This document shows positions 53,822 to 62,576 of a stretch of 64,000 nucleotides of DNA, in pieces. The notes under the pieces are model-generated. The model was given only the letters and a program-made list of their open reading frames with translations. It was not told where the DNA came from and did not search any database. Location: the NCBI GenBank assembly GCA_963822255.1, contig CAWGGV010000008.1:186001-250000 (forward strand). Reading direction: 5' to 3'. Position 1 is the first letter of the stretch. Each line of letters opens with the position of its first letter. Source of the DNA: UBA7803 sp963822255 (GTDB lineage: Bacteria; Pseudomonadota; Gammaproteobacteria; Pseudomonadales; Azotimanducaceae). Made by a program: the position numbers and the translations under genes.

Positions 53822-55012
53822 GTGGGAAATCTGTTGGATCCGCGTGCAGTCTGGGCGCTGGCAGCGCTCGCAGTATGTAGTGCCGTCCCTGCGGTCGCCA
53901 TGACCCCCGGCTCAGCGTTCGAGGACGACGACCCCATCGACCGAGTGGTGGATGTCACTTCCTCTGATCTCATCGCGATCCAGTCGTTCTATCAGCGCCG
54001 GGTGCAGGACGATGCGGCGCGCGACGACTCCGCGGAGCAGCAGCTCTGGGGTTTCACCGCGGATTCTTCGCTGCCGGTTTCCGCCGCCCGCGCCGAGCTC
54101 GAATACTCGGTGCGGATGCCGCAGGGAGACGAGCAGGAGGGTTTCGCCGAGCAGCAGAACCGCCTGATCCGGCTGCGTCTGAACGACCACCACAGCGTCT
54201 TCGACTACGGCGCCGACTTTTTCATGGTGGGCCAGGCTTTTGCCGCCAATCCCCTGGCCCGGGAACGCCTGAACGCGGTCGGCCTGGCTGGCCCCGGCGA
54301 CGGCTCGGAGTTCTGGGTCGCCGGCCATCTACCTCTTTCGCCGAGGTTCCGGCGCCTCGAGAAATCTCAGAATGGCGCCAACCTGGTGAACGAAACGTTC
54401 GGGCTCTCCTACGGACACAGCATCGCCGGCGCCGGATATCTTCAGTACCTGCTGGAATCGTCCAAGTCCGCCACCTGGTTCGATGATGCCGTCGGTGCCG
54501 ATCACGACCGGCTGACCACCGCCGGAACGCTGCAGATGTCGTCGCGCGACTGGAGCGTTTTCCTCAAGAACGCCCACTTCGACGATCAGTTCGATTCCGG
54601 AACGAGCGAATCGGGCTGGAGCTGGCAATTCGGCGGCACGATGAATCTGTTCTCCGGGCTGGCCCTGTCGCCCCAGGTGACGGGGCAGATCCGTGACGTC
54701 GGGACGGACGATTACCTGCGCGATACCACCGAGCGGCTGACCCTGCACACCACCCTCATCGATCCGCTGGCGCTGGACGTCCAGTGGCAATGGGACCGCC
54801 GGGACACCCTCGACGGCGGCACCCTCGAAAGCACCGCCGCCAACGTGAAGCTGCGCGCCCCCCTCAGGTTTGGCGAGCGGCTACCGCCGGGGCTGGTGAT
54901 GACCGCATCGGTCGGTTTCCGCGGCATGCAGGGCGTGGCCGCGCCTTCCCCTCAGGAAGGCATGTCGTTCCAGCTCACCCTGGACTATCAGCCGGCACGC
55001 GGCAGCAGATAG
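53822..55012 (+). CDS. Predicted outer-membrane beta-barrel protein, unknown
   Basis: 396 residues from GTG 53822 with GAGG upstream. Signal peptide (VWALAALAVCSAVPAVA). After about residue 75 the sequence becomes amphipathic strands with aromatic girdles (ARAELEYSVRMP, LIRLRLNDHHSVFDYGADFFM, GWSWQFGGTMNLFSGLALSP, LALDVQWQWDRRD). The last strand MSFQLTLDYQPARGSR lacks the usual terminal aromatic. No family recognised. It converges on and overlaps the end of the ferritin-like gene by 25 bases. Confidence 0.65.
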   Translation: MGNLLDPRAVWALAALAVCSAVPAVAMTPGSAFEDDDPIDRVVDVTSSDLIAIQSFYQRRVQDDAARDDSAEQQLWGFTADSSLPVSAARAELEYSVRMPQGDEQEGFAEQQNRLIRLRLNDHHSVFDYGADFFMVGQAFAANPLARERLNAVGLAGPGDGSEFWVAGHLPLSPRFRRLEKSQNGANLVNETFGLSYGHSIAGAGYLQYLLESSKSATWFDDAVGADHDRLTTAGTLQMSSRDWSVFLKNAHFDDQFDSGTSESGWSWQFGGTMNLFSGLALSPQVTGQIRDVGTDDYLRDTTERLTLHTTLIDPLALDVQWQWDRRDTLDGGTLESTAANVKLRAPLRFGERLPPGLVMTASVGFRGMQGVAAPSPQEGMSFQLTLDYQPARGSR

Positions 55013-55488
55013 CGCGCGCAGAACTCGATGTTCTGCCGGTGCACGGCGCGCATCTCTTCGAGGTCCCGCCGTAGCTCGATGTCGAGAATCCGCCCGAGCA
55101 ACGCGTCGAGGCTCTCCACCACGGCCTTCTGACCCCGATCCAGCAGTCGCAGGCGGGCCTGCTCGTCGTCCCGCCCAATCAGCTTGTCATAGAACACGCC
55201 GGTCTCGCGGCTGGGAGTTCCCCCCAGCCGCTCGATATGGCTGGTGAGCATGGCGCAGTAGCGGGCTTCGTCCCGACCCACGCTCCTCAGCAATGTCGCT
55301 AGATCCGCGTCGACGAACCTGCCCACGGTGTCCCGAAGGCCCCGCGCACCGGCGCGCTCCCCTTCGAGCAGGCGGTTCAGCTCCACAACCACAGCATCCC
55401 GATCCATGTCCGCGAACGCGCCCTCCATCTCGTGCTGCAGGCACGGCGGCGAGGCGTATCCGCGGCCGGCGTCTTGCTTCTCGCTCAT
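54988..55488 (-). CDS. Ferritin-like/DUF6306-type helical protein
   Basis: 166 residues from ATG 55488 (MSEKQDAGRGYASPPC). YASPPCLQHEME at the start resembles proteins annotated DUF6306. The rest is a four-helix pattern with Glu-x-x-His type positions (ELNRLLEGERAGARG, DEARYCAMLTSHIERLGG, LEEMRAVHRQNIEFC) that could bind two metals as in ferritin-like folds. Metal use and function are not established by sequence. The amidohydrolase gene lies 123 bases upstream. Confidence 0.6.
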   Translation of the reverse strand: MSEKQDAGRGYASPPCLQHEMEGAFADMDRDAVVVELNRLLEGERAGARGLRDTVGRFVDADLATLLRSVGRDEARYCAMLTSHIERLGGTPSRETGVFYDKLIGRDDEQARLRLLDRGQKAVVESLDALLGRILDIELRRDLEEMRAVHRQNIEFCARYLLPRAG

Positions 55489-55611
55489 GATCGCTCCCAT
55501 ATCACCAGGACGGCCCAGTCTCCACCGGCGGTTCCGCCACCGCAACCGGTTCGCGCGGCCGCGTGCGATCCTGTCGCCGGCCAGACCACATGCCATCGTC
55601 CCCGGCAATCG

Positions 55612-56706
55612 TCACGCCGCAGGCTCGTCGATCGCGAACACCCGCCGGGCGTTGCCGGCCAATATTGGCCACTCCAGCGGCAGGTGCCCGGCCACATCCA
55701 GCGCATCGACGTGCGGATAGTCGCTGCCCCAGAGGATGCGATCCTGGCCGACCAGCTCGAGCGCCGAGCCGATTGTGCGTTCTCCCTGCTCGGCGACGAA
55801 GAAACAGTGGTTGCGGATGTACTCACTCGGTCGCCGCGGCAGCGTCACCAGGTCCCGGAACGCTTCGTATTTCGCGTCGAGCCGGTCCATCAGATAGGGC
55901 GCGTAGCCGCAGCCCGCCTCCACGCTCACGATCTCGAGCCGGGGAAAACGCTCGAACAGGCCGTCCGTAACCACGCTGGCGATGGCGGGCATGAGCTGGG
56001 CGGTGCCGCCCAGGCCGAAGCCGAACAGCGGCCCCGGGGACGTCTGGTGCCATTCGGCAAACGGCACGGCGGCCCCCGAAAACCGCACCACCACGTGAAA
56101 ACACCCCGGCACCCTGGCCTCCTGGCAACGGGACCAGATGGGGTCGAACGCCGGATCGCCCGGGCGTCGGCCACCGATGGTCTCGGGCGGCACGAACACG
56201 CCCCTGAAGCCGAGCGCGAGGCAGCGCTCGAGCTCCCGGGCGGCCTCGTCCACGTCGTGCCAGTTGACCAGAGCGATGGCGAACAGCCTCGCCGGAGCCG
56301 CCTGGCAGAACTCGGCGATCCAGCGGTTGTAAGCGCGGCAGTAGGCGCTGGCCAGCGCCTGGTCGTCGATGGGAAACGGCAGGATACCGATGGTGGGAAA
56401 CATCACCGAGGCGTCCACACCCCAGCGATCCATTCTCGCGAGCCGGGCAGCCGGGTCCCAGCTATCCGGCGGATTGTCGTGAAGGTACGACAGCTCGCCG
56501 CCGAACAGTTTCGACTTGTCCGCCTCCGCGCCGCCGAGACCGGCCACTACGCCCTCGAGCACCACCTGCTCGCCGATGATCAGCTTCTCGACGCCGTCGT
56601 GCCGCTCGACCCGGATGGCTCGGTCCCTGAAGGCCGGCTCCAGATACCTCTGCCACAGATCCGCCGGCTCGAGCACGTGGGCATCACAATCGATGATGTC
56701 TGTCAC
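55612..56706 (-). CDS. Amidohydrolase-family metal hydrolase (ACMSD-like)
   Basis: 364 residues from GTG 56706 (VTDIIDCDAHVLEP), preceded by AAGGGG. The amidohydrolase-2 fold shows DCDAHVLEP near the start, RLARMDRWGVDASVMFPT, FHVVVRFSG, and SVEAGCGYAPYLMDRLD, with ILWGSDYPHVDAL near the end supplying the last metal Asp. DAHV replaces the more common DxHxH. Typical substrates are carboxylated aromatics or related acids; the actual one is unknown. Confidence 0.82.
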   Translation of the reverse strand: MTDIIDCDAHVLEPADLWQRYLEPAFRDRAIRVERHDGVEKLIIGEQVVLEGVVAGLGGAEADKSKLFGGELSYLHDNPPDSWDPAARLARMDRWGVDASVMFPTIGILPFPIDDQALASAYCRAYNRWIAEFCQAAPARLFAIALVNWHDVDEAARELERCLALGFRGVFVPPETIGGRRPGDPAFDPIWSRCQEARVPGCFHVVVRFSGAAVPFAEWHQTSPGPLFGFGLGGTAQLMPAIASVVTDGLFERFPRLEIVSVEAGCGYAPYLMDRLDAKYEAFRDLVTLPRRPSEYIRNHCFFVAEQGERTIGSALELVGQDRILWGSDYPHVDALDVAGHLPLEWPILAGNARRVFAIDEPAA

Positions 56707-56863
56707 CTGCCCCTTGCTCCTCACTTCGATTGGGCCAGGAGCGTAACCCATCCGTCGTGAGATAGAGGCAAAAAATCGGTCACATCCTCACCACATCAGG
56801 CGCCGGTCGCCGGTGGACAATAGCCGTCCAGGACTGCGACCACCGTCCATAAGGAGGCACGCC

Positions 56864-57067
56864 ATGAAGTCCACGATCACCATCGAGCTCAATGACATCA
56901 AAGTCACTTTCTCGCCGGAGAACGAACTCGAGCGTCTGTCCCTGGTTGAGCTCGGCGACGACATCAGCATCTCCCGCAGCCACCAGAGCCTGGTGCTCCG
57001 CCCGCGACGAAGCCCCGTGCGCAAACTTGCCGGCGCGGAAGAGCGGGAAATCCCGGCGGAAGCATAA
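56864..57067 (+). CDS. Small unknown protein
   Basis: 67 residues from ATG 56864 with a perfect AAGGAGG eight bases upstream, which is the main support. The sequence (MKSTITIELNDIKVTF, SLVELGDDISISRSH, then a basic tail) suggests a short beta-rich fold. Not recognised. Confidence 0.55.
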   Translation: MKSTITIELNDIKVTFSPENELERLSLVELGDDISISRSHQSLVLRPRRSPVRKLAGAEEREIPAEA

Positions 57068-57116
57068 ACAGCCGGCGGCACGGTGCCGCCCGCACGACAC
57101 CCCTCTTACCGTCGTC

Positions 57117-57272
57117 TCAGGGTGATCTGCGGCCCCCCGCCGTTCCCGCCGTGCCGGCGCGCTCGAGGCGCTGGCGCTTTTCCTGGTCGCGACGGTAGTC
57201 GGTCCAGATCACCAGCGCGACAATGACGGCGATGTCGATGAACACTCCGAGCGTGACGATGTCGACGTTCAT
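57117..57272 (-). CDS. Small single-helix membrane protein
   Basis: 51 residues from ATG 57272: one transmembrane helix (VTLGVFIDIAVIVALVIWTDY) followed by a basic tail (RRDQEKRQRLERAG). Such bitopic miniproteins often regulate membrane partners. No homologue recognised; supported by composition and frame only. Confidence 0.45.
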   Translation of the reverse strand: MNVDIVTLGVFIDIAVIVALVIWTDYRRDQEKRQRLERAGTAGTAGGRRSP

Positions 57273-57478
57273 GCCTGCCGTCCCCTCCAGAATGGAAGCT
57301 AACGAGATCAGTAGGTTACTACTCAATCCTCGGAACTTCTATAAGTTTTTGCGTGACCTGGCTGCAACCGGCCCAGGCGCCGCCAGCTACGCGGAATTCC
57401 GGACTTCCCCGGACCGCGCCGGACCGCCATGTTGCAGCCATGCACCATGTTTCAGCACAACGGAGGTAGAGCACTGCC

Positions 57479-57979
57479 ATGACCGACAGCAACGACTCCC
57501 TCGGCACCGTCCGCCGCGTTGACGACGAATATGAAGCCTGCCTCGAGCGGGTGCTCGAGCATGATCAGAACACCGTATGGACCCTGCTCACCGACCCCGG
57601 AAAGCTGCCCGACTGGCTCGCTCCCGGTGAGATCGAGCTTCGAGTGGGCGGCCGCGCCAGGCTTGACTTCACGGACAGCGGAACGGTGATCGACAGCAGC
57701 GTCAGTGCGGTCGACCCGCCCCGGCTGTTGGAATACTCGTGGAGCAGCGCCGGCGAGCCTATCCGTCCCGTGCGTTGGGAAGTCATCCCAGAAGGCTCCG
57801 GCAGCCGGCTTCGTCTGATCCTGCGTGTGCCGGCGAGCGAGGACATCGCCCGCGCCTGCGCCGGCTGGGAAGCCCACCTGCTGATGCTGATGGCCGCGCT
57901 CGAAGGGGTGCCCATCAAGTTCCCGTTCGAGCGATTCAAGGAGACCCGCGAAGCCTACAAGGCGATGACCGCGCACTGA
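57479..57979 (+). CDS. SRPBCC (START/AHSA1-like) family protein
   Basis: 166 residues from ATG 57479 with GGAGG upstream. The AHSA1-type ligand-binding fold is seen in LERVLEHDQNTVWTLLTDPGKLPDWLAPGEIEL and onward (read in parts), GGRARLDF, PPRLLEYSWSS and the long C-terminal helix around WEAHLLMLMAALEG. Such proteins bind hydrophobic ligands. It ends 5 bases before the convergent selenoprotein stop. Confidence 0.8.
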   Translation: MTDSNDSLGTVRRVDDEYEACLERVLEHDQNTVWTLLTDPGKLPDWLAPGEIELRVGGRARLDFTDSGTVIDSSVSAVDPPRLLEYSWSSAGEPIRPVRWEVIPEGSGSRLRLILRVPASEDIARACAGWEAHLLMLMAALEGVPIKFPFERFKETREAYKAMTAH

Positions 57980-57984
57980 CCTGC

Positions 57985-58863
57985 TCACGAAACGTCCGGC
58001 CGGTGCTGCCGGTGCGCCCGCCGACGGCGCAGCGCTCGCCCCTCACGCGCCAGCTCGCGGCGGTTGGCGTCGGTGACTTCCAGGTAGCGGCTACGCCACC
58101 CGTCGGTGCCCCAACGCTCCGACGAAGGTTCGGTGGTGCGGGGGCCGCGCGCCCGCTCGAGCAGGCTGACGCCCTGGCGGACGATACGGAGCTGCATGGC
58201 ACGGTCCCAGGGCTTGCCGCAGGGGTTGCCGAGAGGAAAGTCGACGAACAGGAACCGCGCCACCGCGCAACGTTCGACGATGTCGCGCGCCGAGCCGATG
58301 ATCACCGTGGGCAGACCGTTCTCTTCCAGATGGCGGCTGATCAGACTCACGGTCTGATGACAGACAGGTCACAACGGCACCAGCAGAACGACGTCGGCGC
58401 GGTCGTCCCGCAGGCGCCGGAGAATCTCCGGCGCGTCGTGCTCACGGGTGGCACGCTGGCTGTACTCCGTCGGCGCGCAATGAAAACGCGGAGCCAGCCC
58501 GCCGATCACCCCCTCCCGCGCCAGCGTCCGAAGGGGCTCGATGGGGCAGAAACTGTCCACGTCGTTGGTGTGGGTCGCGTTGTTGTCCCAGGACAGATCG
58601 CTCGTGTACAGGTGCGCGGGCGGCGGATCGATGGGCGCGGACTCCACCCGCCGCGGCTCGAGGGGCTTACGCAGGTAGAGGCTTGCCGTGGTGATCAGCC
58701 CGACGACGCTGTCCGCCAGCGGCTTGGACAAAGGCGCGAACGGCGCCTGGTCGTGATGAGCATATACGTAAGGCCGCTCGAAGCCTTGGGCCTCGTAATA
58801 CGCGTGGGTACGCGCGATGTAAGGCACCGGCTCCGCGCCTTCGGCAATCTGGCCCTCGGCCAT
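57985..58863 (-). CDS. Selenoprotein of the glycine/betaine/sarcosine/D-proline reductase B family
   Basis: 292 residues if the in-frame TGA at 58371-58369 is read as selenocysteine (Sec165). Before it the frame ends DVVLLVPL and after it continues in the same frame as PVCHQTVSLISRHLEENG and TVIIGSARDIVERC to a TGA at 57985. The motif is therefore U-P-V-C-H-Q-T, the redox UxxC site of this family, whose Cys homologues read VPVCPVCHQ. A SECIS-like hairpin starts 10 bases after the TGA. The N-terminal part has PYIARTHAYYEAQGF and TNDVDSFCPIEPL. ATG 58863 lies 2 bases from the divergent strand's open frame, which is non-coding there. sel genes are not in the window. Confidence 0.85.
58340..58358 (-). 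promoter_or_regulatory. Bacterial SECIS-like hairpin
   Basis: In the mRNA a perfect 7-base stem ATCAGAC/GTCTGAT closes a 5-base loop CGTGA. The stem begins 11 bases after the UGA and the loop 18 bases after, within the range known for bacterial SECIS elements; a G occupies loop position 2, as required in known cases. Confidence 0.7.
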
Positions 58864-59008
58864 GAGTAAGACCTCCCGTGCGACCGCGGACGTCGATCTT
58901 CACTTTCCCGCCGGACGGACGCAAGCGCCCGAAAAAGCGCGATTGGAGGTTGTCAACGGGACGCTCCGTCGGACAATCTATGTGCTCGGCACGCGAGGGA
59001 GAGGAGCG

Positions 59009-61126
59009 ATGAGGGGAATATGCAGCGGCGCGGTCGGCAGTCCGGCCCGGATGTGGGCCGTGGTCGGCCTGGCGGCATCGCTGGCGATGGTCCCGGCGGG
59101 GTCATGGGGGGCCACTGAGGTTGCCGCGCCGAGCACCGCCCACGGCGATTGGCCCACCTACACGGCAGATCTGCGCGGCACCCGATACTCGCCGCTCGAT
59201 CAGATCGACGCCAGCAACTTCGACGATCTCGAGGTCGCGTGGTCGTTCAACACCGATCATTTCGGCAGCCGTCCCGAGTACAAGCTGGAAGGCACGCCGC
59301 TGGCGGTGAACGGCGTTCTTTACACCACGGCGGGAACCCGACGGGACGCGATCGCGCTGGACGGCGCCACCGGCGAGCTGCTCTGGATGCACAGCGAGCG
59401 CGAGGGCAAGCGCGGCGGGTATGCACCCCGCCAGCTATCCGGCCGCGGTCTCTCCTACTGGAGCGACGGCCGCGGCGACCAGCGGGTGCTCTACGTCACC
59501 CCTGGTTACCGGTTGATCGCCCTCGATGCCAGAACCGGCACACCGATCCCGACCTTCGGCGACCACGGCGTGGTGGACCTGAAGGTGGGCGCGGTCAAGG
59601 GCAAGGGAGAGCAGATCGATCTGCAGACCGGCGAAGTGGGCCTGCACGCGGCGCCGACGGTGGTCGGCGATCGCATCATCGTCGGCTCCGCCATGGCGGA
59701 AGGCTTCACGGTATCCACCTCCGACAACACCAAGGGGCTGGTGCGGGCCTTCGACGTGCGCACGGGCAAGCTGATCTGGCGATTCGACACCATCCCGGGG
59801 CCCGGCCAGTTCGGCAACGATACCTGGAAGAACGGCTCGTGGGCGAGGAACGGCAACGCCGGCGTGTGGACCCAGATCACGGTCGATGAGCAGGCCGGCA
59901 TCGTGTATCTGCCGGTGGAATCCCCCACCTCGGACTTTTACGGCGGCGAGCGGCCGGGCGACAACCTGTTCGGCGAGAGCCTGGTGGCGGTGAACCTCGA
60001 GACGGGCAAGCGTCTCTGGCACTTCCAGTTCGTCCACCACCCCATCTGGGACCACGACATGTCGTCGGCGCCGATCCTGGCCGACGTGGAGATCGACGGC
60101 CGGATGCGCAAGGTGGTCGCCGTACCCAGCAAGCAGAGCTTCCTGTGGGTGTTCGATCGCCTCAGCGGCGAGCCCATCTGGCCCATCGTCGAGACGTCCA
60201 TGCCGCAGAGCGACGTGCCCGGCGAGGAGACCTCTCCCACCCAGCCCATCCCGACCCGGCCGCCGGCCTACGCCCGCAATCACCTCACCCTGCCGGACGA
60301 CCTGATCGACTTCACCCCCGAGCTTCGCGCCAAGGCGGTGGCGATCATGAAGCGGTTCCGCAACGGTCCCATCTACAACCCGGCGGTCGCCGGCTCGGTA
60401 AACGGAGTGCTCGGCGCTATCGTGGTCGGCAACGCGTCCGGCGGCACCAACTGGCCGGGCGGTGGCATGGACCCGGAGACCGGCATCGTCTACGTGCCGG
60501 CGGCCAACTCGTTCGTCTCGGGAGCCTCGGTCACCGAGCCGCCGCCCGGTTTCTCCGACATCCGCTACCAGTACGGGGTGAAGGGTGACAGCTTCCGGCT
60601 GTATCACGCGGCGGGCGCGGGCGATAATCCCGATGCGGCAAAACCGCCGGAGTTCGCCGGCCCACAGGTCCAGGACGCGCCCCCGGTGCCGCGCCTCGAG
60701 GTGGACGGCCTCAGGATCGTGAAGCCGCCCTACGGGCTGCTGGCCGCCATCGACCTGCAGCAGGGCAACCTGCTCTGGCAGGTGCCCCACGGCGACACAC
60801 CGGACGTGGTGCGCAACCACCCGGCGCTGAAGGGGTTGGACATCCCGAAGACCGGGCAACGGGGCAACGTCGGTCTGGTGGTGACCCGGACGCTAGTGGT
60901 GCTGGGCGACCCGCAGGTCACCACCACTGACGATCATCCGCGCGGCGCCATGCTCAGAGCCTACGACAAGGCCACGGGCAAGCAGGTGGGCGCGGTGTGG
61001 ATGCCGGCCCCGCAGAGCGGGTCTCCCATGACCTACCTGGCGGACGGCAAGCAGTACATCGTGGTGGCCATCAGCGGCGGGCCGTCGTCGGGCGAATACG
61101 TGGCGTTCCGGCTGCCCAATGACTGA
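59009..61126 (+). CDS. PQQ-type quinoprotein dehydrogenase
   Basis: 705 residues from ATG 59009 (GGAG upstream); the frame is open further up but has no start with a ribosome site and would reach the selenoprotein. Signal peptide (AVVGLAASLAMVPAGSWG), then an eight-bladed propeller with GDWPTYTADLRGTRYSPL at the start and repeated blades (YRLIALDARTGTPI, GLVRAFDVRTGKLIWRFD, LVAVNLETGKRLWHFQF). HHPIWDHDMSSAP is typical of membrane glucose dehydrogenase-like enzymes, but there is no N-terminal five-helix domain, so it is soluble and periplasmic. It overlaps the cytochrome gene by 8 bases. Confidence 0.9.
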   Translation: MRGICSGAVGSPARMWAVVGLAASLAMVPAGSWGATEVAAPSTAHGDWPTYTADLRGTRYSPLDQIDASNFDDLEVAWSFNTDHFGSRPEYKLEGTPLAVNGVLYTTAGTRRDAIALDGATGELLWMHSEREGKRGGYAPRQLSGRGLSYWSDGRGDQRVLYVTPGYRLIALDARTGTPIPTFGDHGVVDLKVGAVKGKGEQIDLQTGEVGLHAAPTVVGDRIIVGSAMAEGFTVSTSDNTKGLVRAFDVRTGKLIWRFDTIPGPGQFGNDTWKNGSWARNGNAGVWTQITVDEQAGIVYLPVESPTSDFYGGERPGDNLFGESLVAVNLETGKRLWHFQFVHHPIWDHDMSSAPILADVEIDGRMRKVVAVPSKQSFLWVFDRLSGEPIWPIVETSMPQSDVPGEETSPTQPIPTRPPAYARNHLTLPDDLIDFTPELRAKAVAIMKRFRNGPIYNPAVAGSVNGVLGAIVVGNASGGTNWPGGGMDPETGIVYVPAANSFVSGASVTEPPPGFSDIRYQYGVKGDSFRLYHAAGAGDNPDAAKPPEFAGPQVQDAPPVPRLEVDGLRIVKPPYGLLAAIDLQQGNLLWQVPHGDTPDVVRNHPALKGLDIPKTGQRGNVGLVVTRTLVVLGDPQVTTTDDHPRGAMLRAYDKATGKQVGAVWMPAPQSGSPMTYLADGKQYIVVAISGGPSSGEYVAFRLPND

Positions 61127-61568
61127 TCCAAGACGAGCGATAACGGTACGGCTGACGCAGGTCCTGACGGCGGGGGTGCTGCTCTGCGTCTTCCCCGCCT
61201 GGGCAGCCGCCGATCCGCTGACCACATGGGACGGCGTCTACCAGGAGGATCAGGCGGAGCGCGGCGCCGTGCTCTACAGCGGCATGTGTGCTCGCTGCCA
61301 CGGACCTCAGCTCGGCGGCATCGACGCCGCCCCGGCGCTCACCGGCGGAACGTTCGCAGCGAACTGGAGCGGCGTGTCCCTGGCGGACATGCTGGAGCGC
61401 ATCCGCGTCTCGATGCCGCAGAACAACCCCGGCGTACTGTCGCGTCAGCAGGTGGCCGACCTCCTGGCGTTCCTGCTCGACGCCAACGGCTTCCCCGCCG
61501 GCAAGCGGGAGCTGCCCCGGCAGCGCGGGTTCCTGCAGCAGATCATGTATCAGGCGACGAAGCCCTGA
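61119..61568 (+). CDS. Exported monoheme cytochrome c, electron acceptor of the quinoprotein
   Basis: 149 residues: signal peptide (LTQVLTAGVLLCVFPAWA), heme site CARCH near residue 57, distal Met probably in VSMPQNNPGVLS, then LLAFLLDANGFPAGK. It overlaps the dehydrogenase gene, as in other two-gene PQQ enzyme/cytochrome units, and would carry electrons toward the terminal oxidase. Confidence 0.92.
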   Translation: MTDPRRAITVRLTQVLTAGVLLCVFPAWAAADPLTTWDGVYQEDQAERGAVLYSGMCARCHGPQLGGIDAAPALTGGTFAANWSGVSLADMLERIRVSMPQNNPGVLSRQQVADLLAFLLDANGFPAGKRELPRQRGFLQQIMYQATKP

Positions 61569-61641
61569 CCGCTGCTCCAGCGCTGCCCGCCCAGCGAGGC
61601 CTTGTTCGAACGCCCGTTCGGCCGCAGAATGGCGCTCCTTA

Positions 61642-61717
<76 letters not shown>

Positions 61718-61772
61718 TTCTCCGGCGGGCTCGAAGATGCCGCCGCGGCCCGTGACCACCACGAATGCGGCG

Positions 61773-62441
61773 CTACCTCACCTTGCGGGCCACGACAATC
61801 GCCGAGGGAAAGGTGTTCTGGCTGATCTCTTGCTGGTGAACCAGCTCGAATCCGGCCTCCTTCAGCGATTTCTCCAGCCGCACGGGCCGACACTCGGTCA
61901 GCAGCGAGGGGAAGTGTTTCGCGGCCCAGACCCAGAGGCGATTCACAGGTTTCTCACCATGGGAGAAACAGGCAATCGCAACCGTGCCGTTCGGCTTCAG
62001 TACCCGATTGAACTCACCCAGCACGCGGGGAAAGTCTTCCACCGGAAGCATGTCCAGCATGAACGCGTTGAACACGACATCGAAAAGCCCGGACTCGAAC
62101 GGCAGGTCGTAGGCGCTCCCTTCCTGTAGTCGGCCAGACTGACCCGCCGCAAGACGGCTGAGCCGGCGCCGAGCGCGGGCAAGCATGTCCGGTGACAGGT
62201 CAATGCCTTCATTGCGGCCCGAGGGGTTGCGTGCAACCAGCTCAGCAAAGAGTCGGCCAGTGCCAACAGCGACTTCCAGTGCTTGACAGCCGTTCCAGAT
62301 CTCTGCCCGATCAAGCAGTCCGCGCAGTGCCCTGTCTTCCGTCAGGCGCCCCCAGAAGTCGTAAAACCAGGCCACGCGGGCGTACTGATGCTTCATGACC
62401 TGCGGCGAGTAGCTGCGAGGGAGAATGGGCTCTTCTGTCAT
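61773..62441 (-). CDS. UbiE-like class I methyltransferase
   Basis: 222 residues from ATG 62441 with GGAG upstream. SAM motif I ALEVAVGTGRLFAEL (about residues 55-69), the acidic EGIDLSPDMLARARRR, FDVVFNAFMLDMLP as motif II/III and VLKPNGTVAIACFSH as post-motif. YARVAWFYDFWGRL at the N-terminus resembles UbiE/quinone-type enzymes, but no quinone genes are near. Substrate unknown. Confidence 0.85.
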   Translation of the reverse strand: MTEEPILPRSYSPQVMKHQYARVAWFYDFWGRLTEDRALRGLLDRAEIWNGCQALEVAVGTGRLFAELVARNPSGRNEGIDLSPDMLARARRRLSRLAAGQSGRLQEGSAYDLPFESGLFDVVFNAFMLDMLPVEDFPRVLGEFNRVLKPNGTVAIACFSHGEKPVNRLWVWAAKHFPSLLTECRPVRLEKSLKEAGFELVHQQEISQNTFPSAIVVARKVR

Positions 62442-62576
62442 GAGCGCTCCTGTGTCAACAGGCAACCTGCGCGTCGCTGTGGGCCGCTGGGCGTAGACCG
62501 ATGCTCGTGGACATCACGTATACCCGATCCCCACAGCAATCCGCACCATTCCGAGCCTATCTCGGGTGGGAACCCA

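Noticed and set aside
57985..58863. Two separate genes or a nonsense-mutated pseudogene
   Set aside because: Both parts are in one frame, the UGA sits in a redox UxxC motif, and a SECIS-like hairpin follows.
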